This document shows, in pieces, positions 17,556 through 25,938 of a stretch of 64,000 nucleotides of DNA (the stretch's first letter is position 1; the number at the start of each line of letters is the position of its first letter). Source of the DNA: G020354785 sp964534745 (lineage in GTDB: Bacteria > Bacteroidota > Bacteroidia > Bacteroidales > UBA10428); the NCBI GenBank assembly GCA_964534745.1, contig CAZHQW010000002.1, forward strand, positions 45,661 to 109,660, read 5' to 3'. A program made the position numbers and the translations under genes. The notes beneath the pieces were generated by a model that searched no databases, was not told the origin of the DNA, and saw only the letters and a program-made list of their open reading frames with translations.

Positions 17556-20435
17556 ATGAAATTTAAAAAGCGTAACCCTAAATTCACGGTAATGTTGCTG
17601 ATACTGGCTGCATTTCATTTTACAGCCCATAATCAGCCTGCTGAAGATATTAAAACTATTTTTCTTGAAGCCGAGTCCTATTATTTATTTGAAGAATATA
17701 AGGACGCTTTGCCATTGTATCAGAAAATACTGGCCGAAGATCCTGAAAATTATAATATCAACTATAAGGTTGGTATATGCTATCTTAATGATCCTTATTT
17801 GAATAACAAGTCAGTCAAGTACTTGGAAAAGGCAGCGGCTCATATTGATCCTAAATGTAACCAGAACTCCCTGAAAGAGCGACATGCACCGCCCGAGGCT
17901 CTTTTCTTCCTGGGGAACGCATATCTTATTAATAACAGGCTGGATGAAGCAATAGGAATATATAAAAAATTTCTGGAAATACTCGATCCTGAAATATATG
18001 ACGATGAATTGGTGAAGAACCACATTAAATCCTGTGAAACAGCAATGAAACTGAAATCCAGTCCCGATTACGTGATTACGGAAAATCTTGGTGAAATTAT
18101 CAACAGCCAGTTCTCAGATATTAATCCGGTTATTTCAGGAGATGAGTCAACGCTTGTATTCACCAGAAAGCTAAGATTTTATGATGCTGTATTTTATTCA
18201 AAAAAAGTGGATGGTAACTGGGGATACCCGGTAAATCTGACACCTGACTTTGCGCTTGACGGAAATTCCTATTCAACGGGCCTTTCATATAAAGGAGATG
18301 AGATTTTTGTATACAGAAGTGATGGATATGACGGTAATATTTACTCAAGTAAATTGATAGATGGTAAATGGACAATACTGAAAAAGCTTAATGATAACAT
18401 AAATACTAAATTCTGGGAATCACACGCTTCAATATCTTCTGACGGTAAAGTTCTTTATTTCACAAGTAACCGCAAAGACGGGTATGGCGGACTGGATATC
18501 TACAGATCGGAAAGGACCGGTAACGGGGACTGGGGCACTGCAGTAAACCTTGGAAGTGTAATCAACTCAAAATATAACGAAGATACTCCCTTTATTACAA
18601 CCGATGGGAAGACACTTTACTTCAGCTCACTTGGGCATAACAATATGGGAGGCTATGATATCTTTTACAGCACACTGTCTGATGACGGCAAATGGAGCAA
18701 GCCTGTTAATATAGGCTATCCGGTTAATACTACAGGTGATGATATTTTTTACGTACCCGGAAAGGATGACCAATATGCATACTATTCAATATATGAACGG
18801 GACGAAGTATACGGATTAAATGATATTTTCAGGGTCGAAGTCTATTCAGACAGACGTCCCAGAAAATTCGTCATTCAGGGGACAGCAAAAATAGCAGACG
18901 ATATAGAAACAAGCTATGACAATATAAAAGTAAGCCTGTTTGAAAAGCATACAAATAAATTAGTGGATGAAACAACTTTAATGAATGACGGGACATTCAC
19001 ATTGAAAGCTACCCAGGGTGATTTTCTGGTGATCACGGAAGGTCAGGGGATTCAAAAGTCTGCCCGGGAAATTTCAATTCCTATTGATAATCCTGACAGC
19101 GAGGTTTCCCTTGAATCGGAAATCTATGCCGAAGCTAAAGATATTACTGTTGAGAAGGAGCCCCTGGCACAGGATTTACCGCCTGAAATGGAAATTAAAA
19201 AGGATACTTACGTTATCAGTTCAGATGATATTGTTTCCATAAGGCTTAATCTCGATAAAAATACTAATCTAACCGTTGAAACATACAATAACGGTAATTT
19301 GGCCAGAACTGAAAACTTTGAAATAAAAAGAAAAAAATTCATATACAACTTTAAACCTCTTCCTGGTAAAAACCTGCTTAAATTTATATTAACTGATGAA
19401 AATGGTAATATCAACACAAGAAATGTAACTGTCGAATATAATCCGCCCCCGGATGATACCCTTGCTGAATCTGAAGCCGCATTGGCCCTGGAAGAAAGAA
19501 CCGTAGAATATATGGAAATCATTCAGCTTGCTGAAGATGACCTGAAAGAATACCTTGAGAACATAAACTGGGAAAAAGCCAACATAAAAAGTATTCACGA
19601 ATTATATGACTTTCTGTCCGGTGAAGCAGAAAATGAAAAATTCGACGCAAATGATGTTAATATACTGTTTATCAAATACCTGTCATCTGAACTTGATATG
19701 GATTTTATCTGTCAGAGCATACTTTTTATGCCGGATAAAAATCTGAGAAATCTACTCGCAGAATTAGAAGCTGAAAAAAAAGTTATCGACACATCGGGCG
19801 ACTTGTTAAATTACCTTTGGAATAAAGGATTAGAAAGCGGTTGCTCAGATAATCTTTTGATGGAGTCGCTGATAAACATAAAAACGGAAGAATATAAGAA
19901 CATTGAATTATTTCTGAGCTATCTTAAAAAACATGCAACAGGAAACCTAAAATCCATGCTTCAGGATCTCAACATCAGGGAAAAGAATATTTCAACATTC
20001 ACTGACCTCCTTGAATATTTGATCTCATGTGCAAGCATTAAGGGCTATAGCAGGGAATCTGTTTACCAGCTTTTAATTGATTTAATAGAACACGAAAATC
20101 TTGAGGACTTCGTCAGTAAGCTGAAAAAGCATGCAGGCGATGAAATCATGAAAGCGCTCGATGAACTTGATCTAACCCAGTTTTCAAATGCCCTTGAACT
20201 GGTACAGTATCTCATAGGCCATACAGATATTTATACTTTTGATGAAACCGATATCTTAAATCTTTTGCTCAAGGTCATATTTGCAGAAGGAGTGAATAGC
20301 GATTACCTTGCAAAAGATCTAAAATTAACCGGAAAAAAGGAAAATGCCGGATTGATTGTTCCGGCTGCAATAGTAATAATTATCGTATTGTTTTTCTTAA
20401 TATTTTTTATTATCAGGAAAAAACAAAAAAAATAG
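17556..20435 (+). CDS. TPR/PD40-propeller protein with helical repeats and C-terminal membrane anchor (paralogue 1)
   Basis: 959 residues. Order: signal peptide (about 1-26); TPR region (30-150); PD40/WD40-like propeller (165-430) with the repeating units LYFTSNRKDGYGGLDIY and LYFSSLGHNNMGGYDIF; a carboxypeptidase-regulatory-like beta sandwich (about 438-530); a second sandwich (about 547-640); four imperfect ~66-residue helical repeats (677-928); and a transmembrane helix (931-953) ending in a basic RKKQKK tail. The first three modules match the T9SS/peptidoglycan-associated protein PorE, but the OmpA domain is replaced by the repeat block and anchor. Topology would place the domains in the periplasm and the tail in the cytoplasm. 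It lies 19 bases before paralogue 2 and is likely co-transcribed with it. Confidence 0.85.
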   Translation: MKFKKRNPKFTVMLLILAAFHFTAHNQPAEDIKTIFLEAESYYLFEEYKDALPLYQKILAEDPENYNINYKVGICYLNDPYLNNKSVKYLEKAAAHIDPKCNQNSLKERHAPPEALFFLGNAYLINNRLDEAIGIYKKFLEILDPEIYDDELVKNHIKSCETAMKLKSSPDYVITENLGEIINSQFSDINPVISGDESTLVFTRKLRFYDAVFYSKKVDGNWGYPVNLTPDFALDGNSYSTGLSYKGDEIFVYRSDGYDGNIYSSKLIDGKWTILKKLNDNINTKFWESHASISSDGKVLYFTSNRKDGYGGLDIYRSERTGNGDWGTAVNLGSVINSKYNEDTPFITTDGKTLYFSSLGHNNMGGYDIFYSTLSDDGKWSKPVNIGYPVNTTGDDIFYVPGKDDQYAYYSIYERDEVYGLNDIFRVEVYSDRRPRKFVIQGTAKIADDIETSYDNIKVSLFEKHTNKLVDETTLMNDGTFTLKATQGDFLVITEGQGIQKSAREISIPIDNPDSEVSLESEIYAEAKDITVEKEPLAQDLPPEMEIKKDTYVISSDDIVSIRLNLDKNTNLTVETYNNGNLARTENFEIKRKKFIYNFKPLPGKNLLKFILTDENGNINTRNVTVEYNPPPDDTLAESEAALALEERTVEYMEIIQLAEDDLKEYLENINWEKANIKSIHELYDFLSGEAENEKFDANDVNILFIKYLSSELDMDFICQSILFMPDKNLRNLLAELEAEKKVIDTSGDLLNYLWNKGLESGCSDNLLMESLINIKTEEYKNIELFLSYLKKHATGNLKSMLQDLNIREKNISTFTDLLEYLISCASIKGYSRESVYQLLIDLIEHENLEDFVSKLKKHAGDEIMKALDELDLTQFSNALELVQYLIGHTDIYTFDETDILNLLLKVIFAEGVNSDYLAKDLKLTGKKENAGLIVPAAIVIIIVLFFLIFFIIRKKQKK
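19584..20335 (+). repeat. Four ~66-residue helical protein repeats within paralogue 1
   Basis: Units start near 19584, 19784, 19988 and 20181 (periods 200, 204 and 193 bases). Shared pattern: a leading I/F plus LxxYL (LYDFL, LLNYL, LLEYL, LVQYL), then a Leu-rich helix (LLIDLIEH, LLLKVIFA). Units 2 and 3 share LKKHA followed by an LxDLxI-like end. Divergence is high, so the repeat is recognised at protein level only. The family is not one I can name. Confidence 0.65.
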
Positions 20436-20454
20436 CATATATTAATTGGAACAC

Positions 20455-22449
20455 ATGATCAAATTGTATGCCTGCAATAAAAATAGAATAGCATCATTAT
20501 TCTTCATGTTCATATGCTTCTGTTCATACGGGCAGCTCTGGCCATCAAATGAAGATATTTTTAATGAAGCTGAAGAATATATGTTTTCCGAAGAGTATAA
20601 TGAAGCACTTCCTCTTTATAAGCTTCTTCTGGAAAAGGGGTATGATAATCCCAATATTAATTATAAAATTGGAAGGTGTTACATCCATATTCAGGGGAAG
20701 AAACTAAATGCATTGCCTTACCTCAGGGAATCGGCTGCCAAAGCCTCGGGGCAAAATTATGTTAACGCCCTCGATGGGAAAAACGCGCCGCTTAGCTCCA
20801 TATATTACCTGGCCATAGCCTGCCGCTTAAACAATAAATTCGATGAGGCAATTGAAGCCTTCAAAGCAGTCAAAGATTCACTGGATATAGATGACCTTGA
20901 AAACAGGGAGATAGTTGACTTGCACATTAAACGCTGCCTGAATGCTATTGAACTGGTAAATAATCCCGTTAATATAAAGAAAGAAAAACTTGATGATATT
21001 GTTAATTCAGATTTTTCAGATTATAATCCGCTGGTTACAAACGACGAGTCAGTAATTTTTTATATGGATAAATTAAAGTTTTACGATGCGGTTATGCAAT
21101 CTGTAAAGACCGATGGACAGTGGATGAAACCTGTCAACCTCACCCCAAAAATAAAATCTGACGGAGACTATACCATAGTGGGAATATCAGGTGACGGGAA
21201 AATAATGTTACTCTGCGGATTTGATCCTGAAACGAGTAGTGATATATACCAGTCAATATACGAGAATGGCAAATGGTCAAGAATTACCAAACTTAATGAT
21301 CACATAAACTCAAAATATAACGAAACACATGCCAGTCTGTCAGATGACGGCAAGGTATTATATTTCACAAGCAACAGGAAAGGAAGTTATGGCGGACTCG
21401 ATATATATAAATCCGAGCTGGATGAAACGGGCAACTGGGGACCTGCAGTTAATCTGGGTCCGGTAATAAACAGCCCCTTTGATGAAGAATCTCCTTTTAT
21501 TACAAATGACGGCAAAAAACTGTTTTTTAGCTCGCAGGGGCATTACAATATGGGAGGGTATGATATATTCTTCTCGGAATTATCAGATGCAGGTGAATGG
21601 TCATACCCTGTAAATATTGGATATCCATTAAACACAACAGATGACGATGTATTCTTTTATCCCATAAATGACGGGGAAAAAGGATATCATTCAAAATATA
21701 ATATTGGAGAGCCGAATGATCAGGATATTTTTAAATATGAAATATTGTCCGTTGCAAATCCGCCCAGGTATAAAATAAGCGGTACAATTGAAAAGCCGGA
21801 TAATATTGAATACGAACTGGACAAAATATCAGTGTCGTTCATTAACTCAGAAGATAATGACACACTGGTAACCAAGTTCTGTAATAAACAGGGGTATTAT
21901 GAGCATAAGGTGCCTGCCGGAAAATACGAACTGGCATTCAGAGCCATGAATCAGCAATTCGACGTCAGGAGAGTTAACATCCCCCTTAATTTTCCTGAAG
22001 AGGACCTTATATTCAACACAGAGATTGAAGATAGGTTTATTGTAAAAAAAGATACATTTATTATCGACGATATATTCTTTGATTTCGATAGCTATGCATT
22101 AAACAAGCCTGCGATGGATTTTCTTAACAGATTGATTGGATTCATGCAGGAACACAGCGCAATCACCATCAGGATAAAAGGATTTACTGATTCGATAGGA
22201 AGAAGCGAGTATAATCAGGTTCTTTCGGAAAAAAGAGCGGGATCGGTAGGTATATATCTCTCAGATCATAACGTGCAGGCTGAACGTTATACAACTGAAG
22301 GTTTTGGGGAAACCAGACATAAAGCCATTAATTCGACACCCGAAGGCCGCCAGATTAACCGGCGTGTCGAGATAGAAATTAACAGCAAAGATGAAAACCT
22401 TATATTTATCCGTAGTTTCATTGTTCCCGGCCACCTGATTGCCGAATGA
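20455..22449 (+). CDS. PorE-like TPR/PD40-propeller protein with OmpA-C domain (paralogue 2)
   Basis: 664 residues from the ATG at 20455; a TTG three codons upstream is less likely because the signal peptide starts at this Met. Order: signal peptide (about 1-27), TPR region (30-155), PD40 propeller (about 170-430; YFTSNRKGSYGGLDIY, FSSQGHYNMGGYDIFF), carboxypeptidase-regulatory-like sandwich (435-525) and a C-terminal OmpA-like domain (538-650). The OmpA domain has FFDFDSYAL, GFTDSIG with the diaminopimelate-binding Asp, and NRRVEIEI with the binding Arg, so peptidoglycan binding is likely. This is the full module order of PorE (PG1058), the T9SS component linking the PorKLMNP machinery to peptidoglycan. 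No PorP-type gene is adjacent. Confidence 0.88.
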   Translation: MIKLYACNKNRIASLFFMFICFCSYGQLWPSNEDIFNEAEEYMFSEEYNEALPLYKLLLEKGYDNPNINYKIGRCYIHIQGKKLNALPYLRESAAKASGQNYVNALDGKNAPLSSIYYLAIACRLNNKFDEAIEAFKAVKDSLDIDDLENREIVDLHIKRCLNAIELVNNPVNIKKEKLDDIVNSDFSDYNPLVTNDESVIFYMDKLKFYDAVMQSVKTDGQWMKPVNLTPKIKSDGDYTIVGISGDGKIMLLCGFDPETSSDIYQSIYENGKWSRITKLNDHINSKYNETHASLSDDGKVLYFTSNRKGSYGGLDIYKSELDETGNWGPAVNLGPVINSPFDEESPFITNDGKKLFFSSQGHYNMGGYDIFFSELSDAGEWSYPVNIGYPLNTTDDDVFFYPINDGEKGYHSKYNIGEPNDQDIFKYEILSVANPPRYKISGTIEKPDNIEYELDKISVSFINSEDNDTLVTKFCNKQGYYEHKVPAGKYELAFRAMNQQFDVRRVNIPLNFPEEDLIFNTEIEDRFIVKKDTFIIDDIFFDFDSYALNKPAMDFLNRLIGFMQEHSAITIRIKGFTDSIGRSEYNQVLSEKRAGSVGIYLSDHNVQAERYTTEGFGETRHKAINSTPEGRQINRRVEIEINSKDENLIFIRSFIVPGHLIAE

Positions 22450-22576
22450 TATATGGCCGGTATTTAAACTCTAATTATTTGCCATTTTTGTCTCTAATTT
22501 TAGTATATTTAGATAATGTCATAATTTATTAGCTGCTAATAATATAATTTTAATTTTCAGTCATTATTATTATTAT

Positions 22577-22584
22577 TACATTTG
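22577..22584 (+). promoter_or_regulatory. Candidate -7 box upstream of paralogue 3
   Basis: TACATTTG, a full TAnnTTTG match, 26 bases before the ATG at 22611 within a 161-base gap, suggesting that paralogues 3 and 4 form their own unit. No convincing -33 TTG. Confidence 0.3.
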
Positions 22585-22610
22585 TTTAAGTAATTAAATC
22601 TTTAAGCTCA

Positions 22611-24479
22611 ATGAAACTCAGGTTAATAATTCTGTTACTATTATACTCCCTTAAAACGATAGCCCAGGAATCAGATGAGGATCTCAGATTGTACTTTTCT
22701 GATGCCGAATATTTTCTTACCGAAGAAGAGTATATTGATGCCCTTTATGATTATCTTGAGTTGTACAATAAAGGTTTTGCAGACAATGCAAATATTAATT
22801 ACAGAATCGGCATCTGTTATCTGAATATCCCCGGACAAAAAGACAAGGCTATTCCTTACCTTAAAAAGGCCGTTGAGAATACCAAGATGAATAACAGGGA
22901 AAGTGTTTACAAGGAAAAAAAGGCACCCCTGGATGCATATCTGTATCTGGGAAATGCTTACAGGGTTAATAACGACCTTGACAAAGCAATAGAATCATAC
23001 GAGAAATATAAAGAACTGTTGCCCTCTTCTGACAAGGCTAACATAGATTATGTAAATAAGCAAATTGAAGCATGCAACATTGCGTTAAAGTATATGGAAA
23101 ATCCCATACCTGTGCAAAAGACAAACCTGGGAGATGTAATAAACAACAGCTCTTCAAACTATAAAGCAGTAATATCGGGTGACGGCAATACGCTTCTTTA
23201 TATGAATGAATTACCATTCTATGATGCCGTGTACTTTTCACGTTTTGAAAACGGACAGTGGACTGAACCGGAAAATATCACCCCCCAGATCCAGTCAGAT
23301 GGCGATCAGTACGTTACATCAGTCTCATACGACGGTACCATCCTTTATCTGACAAAGGAAGACAATTTCAATAGCGACATTTATAGCAGTGATTATAAAG
23401 ACGGACAATGGGCCAAATCCAGACCCCTGGATAAACCAGTTAACAGCAAATACTGGGAGTCACATGCAAGCATTTCAAAAGATAACAAAACTCTCTATTT
23501 TACAAGTAACAGAAGAGGCGGATTAGGTGAAATGGACATTTATAAATCTTCACTTGATAAAGAAGGTAACTGGGACAAGCCAGAGAATTTGGGCAGCACC
23601 GTCAACACTTCATTAAACGAAGATACCCCGTTTATTACTGAAGACGGGAAGTCATTGTACTTCAGTTCACAGGGCCATAACAGCATGGGAGGATACGACA
23701 TCTATGTAACACATCTCGATGATGATGGCAAATGGACTGAACCTGTTAATCTCGGCTATCCTGTAAATACAACAGACGATGACCTTTTTTATTATCCCTG
23801 GAATAATGCACAGGTTGCTTACGCTGCACTGCTGGAGTCCGACTCATATGGAAAAGAAGATATTTATAAGATCGTACTGACATCAGAAGAACCCGAAGAA
23901 AAAGTTGTCACGGAAATTATAGATACGGTGAAACCTGAAATTAGCATGGAGAAGGTTGAAGAGGAAATTGAACCTGAAGAAGAACTGAAAGAAGAAATAG
24001 CGGAAATACCTGAAGAAAAACCTGAAAAAGAATCTGAAATAGAGGTTGAAGAAATAAAACCAGTAGAATTTGAGGTAATTCCTGTTTATTTTAACTTTGA
24101 TAACTTCGGGCTTTCAGAAAAAGGTAAGATGAAGCTTAACAAACTGGCCTCCCTTCTTAAAGAATATCCCGGACTTAAAGCAGAATTATACGGCCATACC
24201 GATGCTATCGGACCTGCCGAATATAATCAGAAACTATCAGAAAAAAGGGCACTTTCGGCATATAATTACCTGCTCAGTAAAGGAATTGACACTGACAGGC
24301 TGAAATCTGCCGGATTCGGTGAAACACGTTTTGCTGCAATAAATAAAAATGCTGACGGATCAGATAATCCTGAAGGAAGAAAACTCAACCGAAGGGTAGA
24401 ATATATAATTATTGGGATTGAAGAAAACAGAATAATTATTAAAAAAGTTGAAATACCTGAGAACCTTCGGGTAAAATAA
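22611..24479 (+). CDS. PorE-like TPR/PD40-propeller protein with Glu-rich linker and OmpA-C domain (paralogue 3)
   Basis: 622 residues: signal peptide (about 1-18), TPR region (20-155), PD40 propeller (160-425; LYFTSNRRGGLGEMDIY, LYFSSQGHNSMGGYDIY), a strongly acidic Glu/Pro/Lys linker (428-485) and an OmpA-like domain (486-605). It lacks the carboxypeptidase-regulatory-like sandwich of paralogues 1 and 2; the acidic linker takes its place. Peptidoglycan-binding residues are present in GHTDAIG and NRRVEY. The acidic linker could reach through the periplasm or bind cations. A perfect 12-bp inverted repeat covers the stop codon. Paralogue 4 begins 26 bases later. Confidence 0.88.
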   Translation: MKLRLIILLLLYSLKTIAQESDEDLRLYFSDAEYFLTEEEYIDALYDYLELYNKGFADNANINYRIGICYLNIPGQKDKAIPYLKKAVENTKMNNRESVYKEKKAPLDAYLYLGNAYRVNNDLDKAIESYEKYKELLPSSDKANIDYVNKQIEACNIALKYMENPIPVQKTNLGDVINNSSSNYKAVISGDGNTLLYMNELPFYDAVYFSRFENGQWTEPENITPQIQSDGDQYVTSVSYDGTILYLTKEDNFNSDIYSSDYKDGQWAKSRPLDKPVNSKYWESHASISKDNKTLYFTSNRRGGLGEMDIYKSSLDKEGNWDKPENLGSTVNTSLNEDTPFITEDGKSLYFSSQGHNSMGGYDIYVTHLDDDGKWTEPVNLGYPVNTTDDDLFYYPWNNAQVAYAALLESDSYGKEDIYKIVLTSEEPEEKVVTEIIDTVKPEISMEKVEEEIEPEEELKEEIAEIPEEKPEKESEIEVEEIKPVEFEVIPVYFNFDNFGLSEKGKMKLNKLASLLKEYPGLKAELYGHTDAIGPAEYNQKLSEKRALSAYNYLLSKGIDTDRLKSAGFGETRFAAINKNADGSDNPEGRKLNRRVEYIIIGIEENRIIIKKVEIPENLRVK

Positions 24480-24500
24480 TTTGAATAAATTCAAATTATT
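24475..24500 (+). repeat. Perfect 12-bp inverted repeat spanning the stop codon of paralogue 3
   Basis: Arms AATAATTTGAAT (24475-24486) and ATTCAAATTATT (24489-24500) separated by two bases. The left arm contains the TAA stop of paralogue 3, and the right arm ends 5 bases before the ATG of paralogue 4. It could be a DNA operator for a dimeric regulator, or a weak hairpin near the ribosome entry site of paralogue 4. Confidence 0.65.
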
Positions 24501-24505
24501 TAATT

Positions 24506-25819
24506 ATGAGATATTTATTACTAACACTGGCTATAATCCTCATTCCTTCAAATAGTATATATTCACAGATTGCACAGGATCTTGAAGAATGTTACAGAGA
24601 AGGAGAATACTTCTTTAATCGCGGAGATTACGAAGAAGCCGTCTGCTATTTACTGATACTGGTTGAAAGTTACCCCGATAACGCCAATTTTAACTTTAAG
24701 GTAGGCGAATGCTATCTTCAGATTCCGGGCAAAGAAACCAAAAGCATCCCTTTTTTTGAAAAATCAATAATAAATGTAACAGAAAAAAATAAATATAAAA
24801 GGAAATCATACGAGGAGACAATGGCTCCCCTGCATGCTTATTTTTACCTGGGGAATGCGTACAGGATAAACAACCAGCTGGATAAGGCCCTGGAAGCCTA
24901 TAATACGTTTATTAATTCTCCTTATTACTACAATAATTATAATCAGGCAATAGTTGAGAATGAGATCAAATCTTGCGAAAGAGCAAAAATAATAGAGGAC
25001 TCTCCTACTTCATACACAAAAATGCCTCTTAACAATAATATTAACACATCAGCCAATGAATCAAATCCAGTTATATCGGGCGATGAACAATCGATGGTCT
25101 TTATAAGAAAATTGAAATTCTATGATGCTATTTTTTATTCGAAAATTGATAATGATGAGTGGTCAGAACCGGTAAATATTAATCCGCAAATAATCTCGGA
25201 CGGCGATTTTTACCCTGCATCATTATCTTTTGATGGTAAAGAGCTGTATATTATTAAAAAATCCGCTGGCGGAAATGATATTTATGTAAGTCATCTTATT
25301 GATGGCACATGGTCGGAAGCAGAGAAACTCAGTAAGATGATAAACTCTTCTTCGAATGAGACACACGCATGCATATCTGAGGACGGCAAATCTCTTTATT
25401 TCACAAGTGACAGGCATAGAGGACAGGGGGGACTTGACATTTATGTCTCTGAAAAAGATAAGAACAACCAGTGGAGCAAGCCTAAAAACCTGGGTAAGGT
25501 TATTAATACAAAGTTTGATGAAGATACCCCTTTTATTACAGGTAATAACAAAAGACTTTTTTTTAGTTCAAAAGGTCATTATAACATGGGAGGATATGAT
25601 ATTTTTTATTCCGATAAAGATTCCAGAAAATGGAGCATCCCGGTTAATATAGGTTATCCTGTTAATAACACAGGGGATAACCTGTTCTATGTTCCCCTCA
25701 AGGGAGGTATCATAGGATATGTCTCTTTATACAGTGACGAAGACAAAGAAAATAAAGATATATACCGTCTTGAAATCAAATCAAATATCCCGCAGATAAA
25801 AAAATCCGACGAGAACTAA
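24506..25819 (+). CDS. Minimal TPR/PD40-propeller protein without anchor domain (paralogue 4)
   Basis: 437 residues: signal peptide (about 1-20, ending IYSQ), TPR region (25-160) and PD40 propeller (170-425; LYFTSDRHRGQGGLDIY, FFSSKGHYNMGGYDIFY). It stops about 12 residues after the propeller, without a sandwich, OmpA, SPOR or membrane segment. The reading frame is closed by a normal stop, and no homologous domain is visible in the other frames downstream, so this looks like a genuine short form, not a frameshifted relic. It would be a soluble periplasmic member of the array. Confidence 0.86.
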   Translation: MRYLLLTLAIILIPSNSIYSQIAQDLEECYREGEYFFNRGDYEEAVCYLLILVESYPDNANFNFKVGECYLQIPGKETKSIPFFEKSIINVTEKNKYKRKSYEETMAPLHAYFYLGNAYRINNQLDKALEAYNTFINSPYYYNNYNQAIVENEIKSCERAKIIEDSPTSYTKMPLNNNINTSANESNPVISGDEQSMVFIRKLKFYDAIFYSKIDNDEWSEPVNINPQIISDGDFYPASLSFDGKELYIIKKSAGGNDIYVSHLIDGTWSEAEKLSKMINSSSNETHACISEDGKSLYFTSDRHRGQGGLDIYVSEKDKNNQWSKPKNLGKVINTKFDEDTPFITGNNKRLFFSSKGHYNMGGYDIFYSDKDSRKWSIPVNIGYPVNNTGDNLFYVPLKGGIIGYVSLYSDEDKENKDIYRLEIKSNIPQIKKSDEN

Positions 25820-25879
25820 AATGTCAAAAACAATTAACAATTGTTGAAATTTATTACCCGTATCCATTGCTAATTATTG

Positions 25880-25887
25880 TATTTTTG
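25880..25887 (+). promoter_or_regulatory. Candidate -7 box upstream of paralogue 5
   Basis: TATTTTTG, a TAnnTTTG match, 51 bases before the GTG start at 25939. No -33 TTG at normal spacing, so weak. Confidence 0.25.
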
Positions 25888-25938
25888 TGTTATTGAGCTA
25901 TTTAGGCCATTATAGTTATTACATTCTTTGCATACCAA

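Noticed and set aside
24506..25819. Paralogue 4 as a truncated pseudogene
   Set aside because: Normal stop, complete propeller and no trace of an OmpA or SPOR domain in other frames before the next gene.
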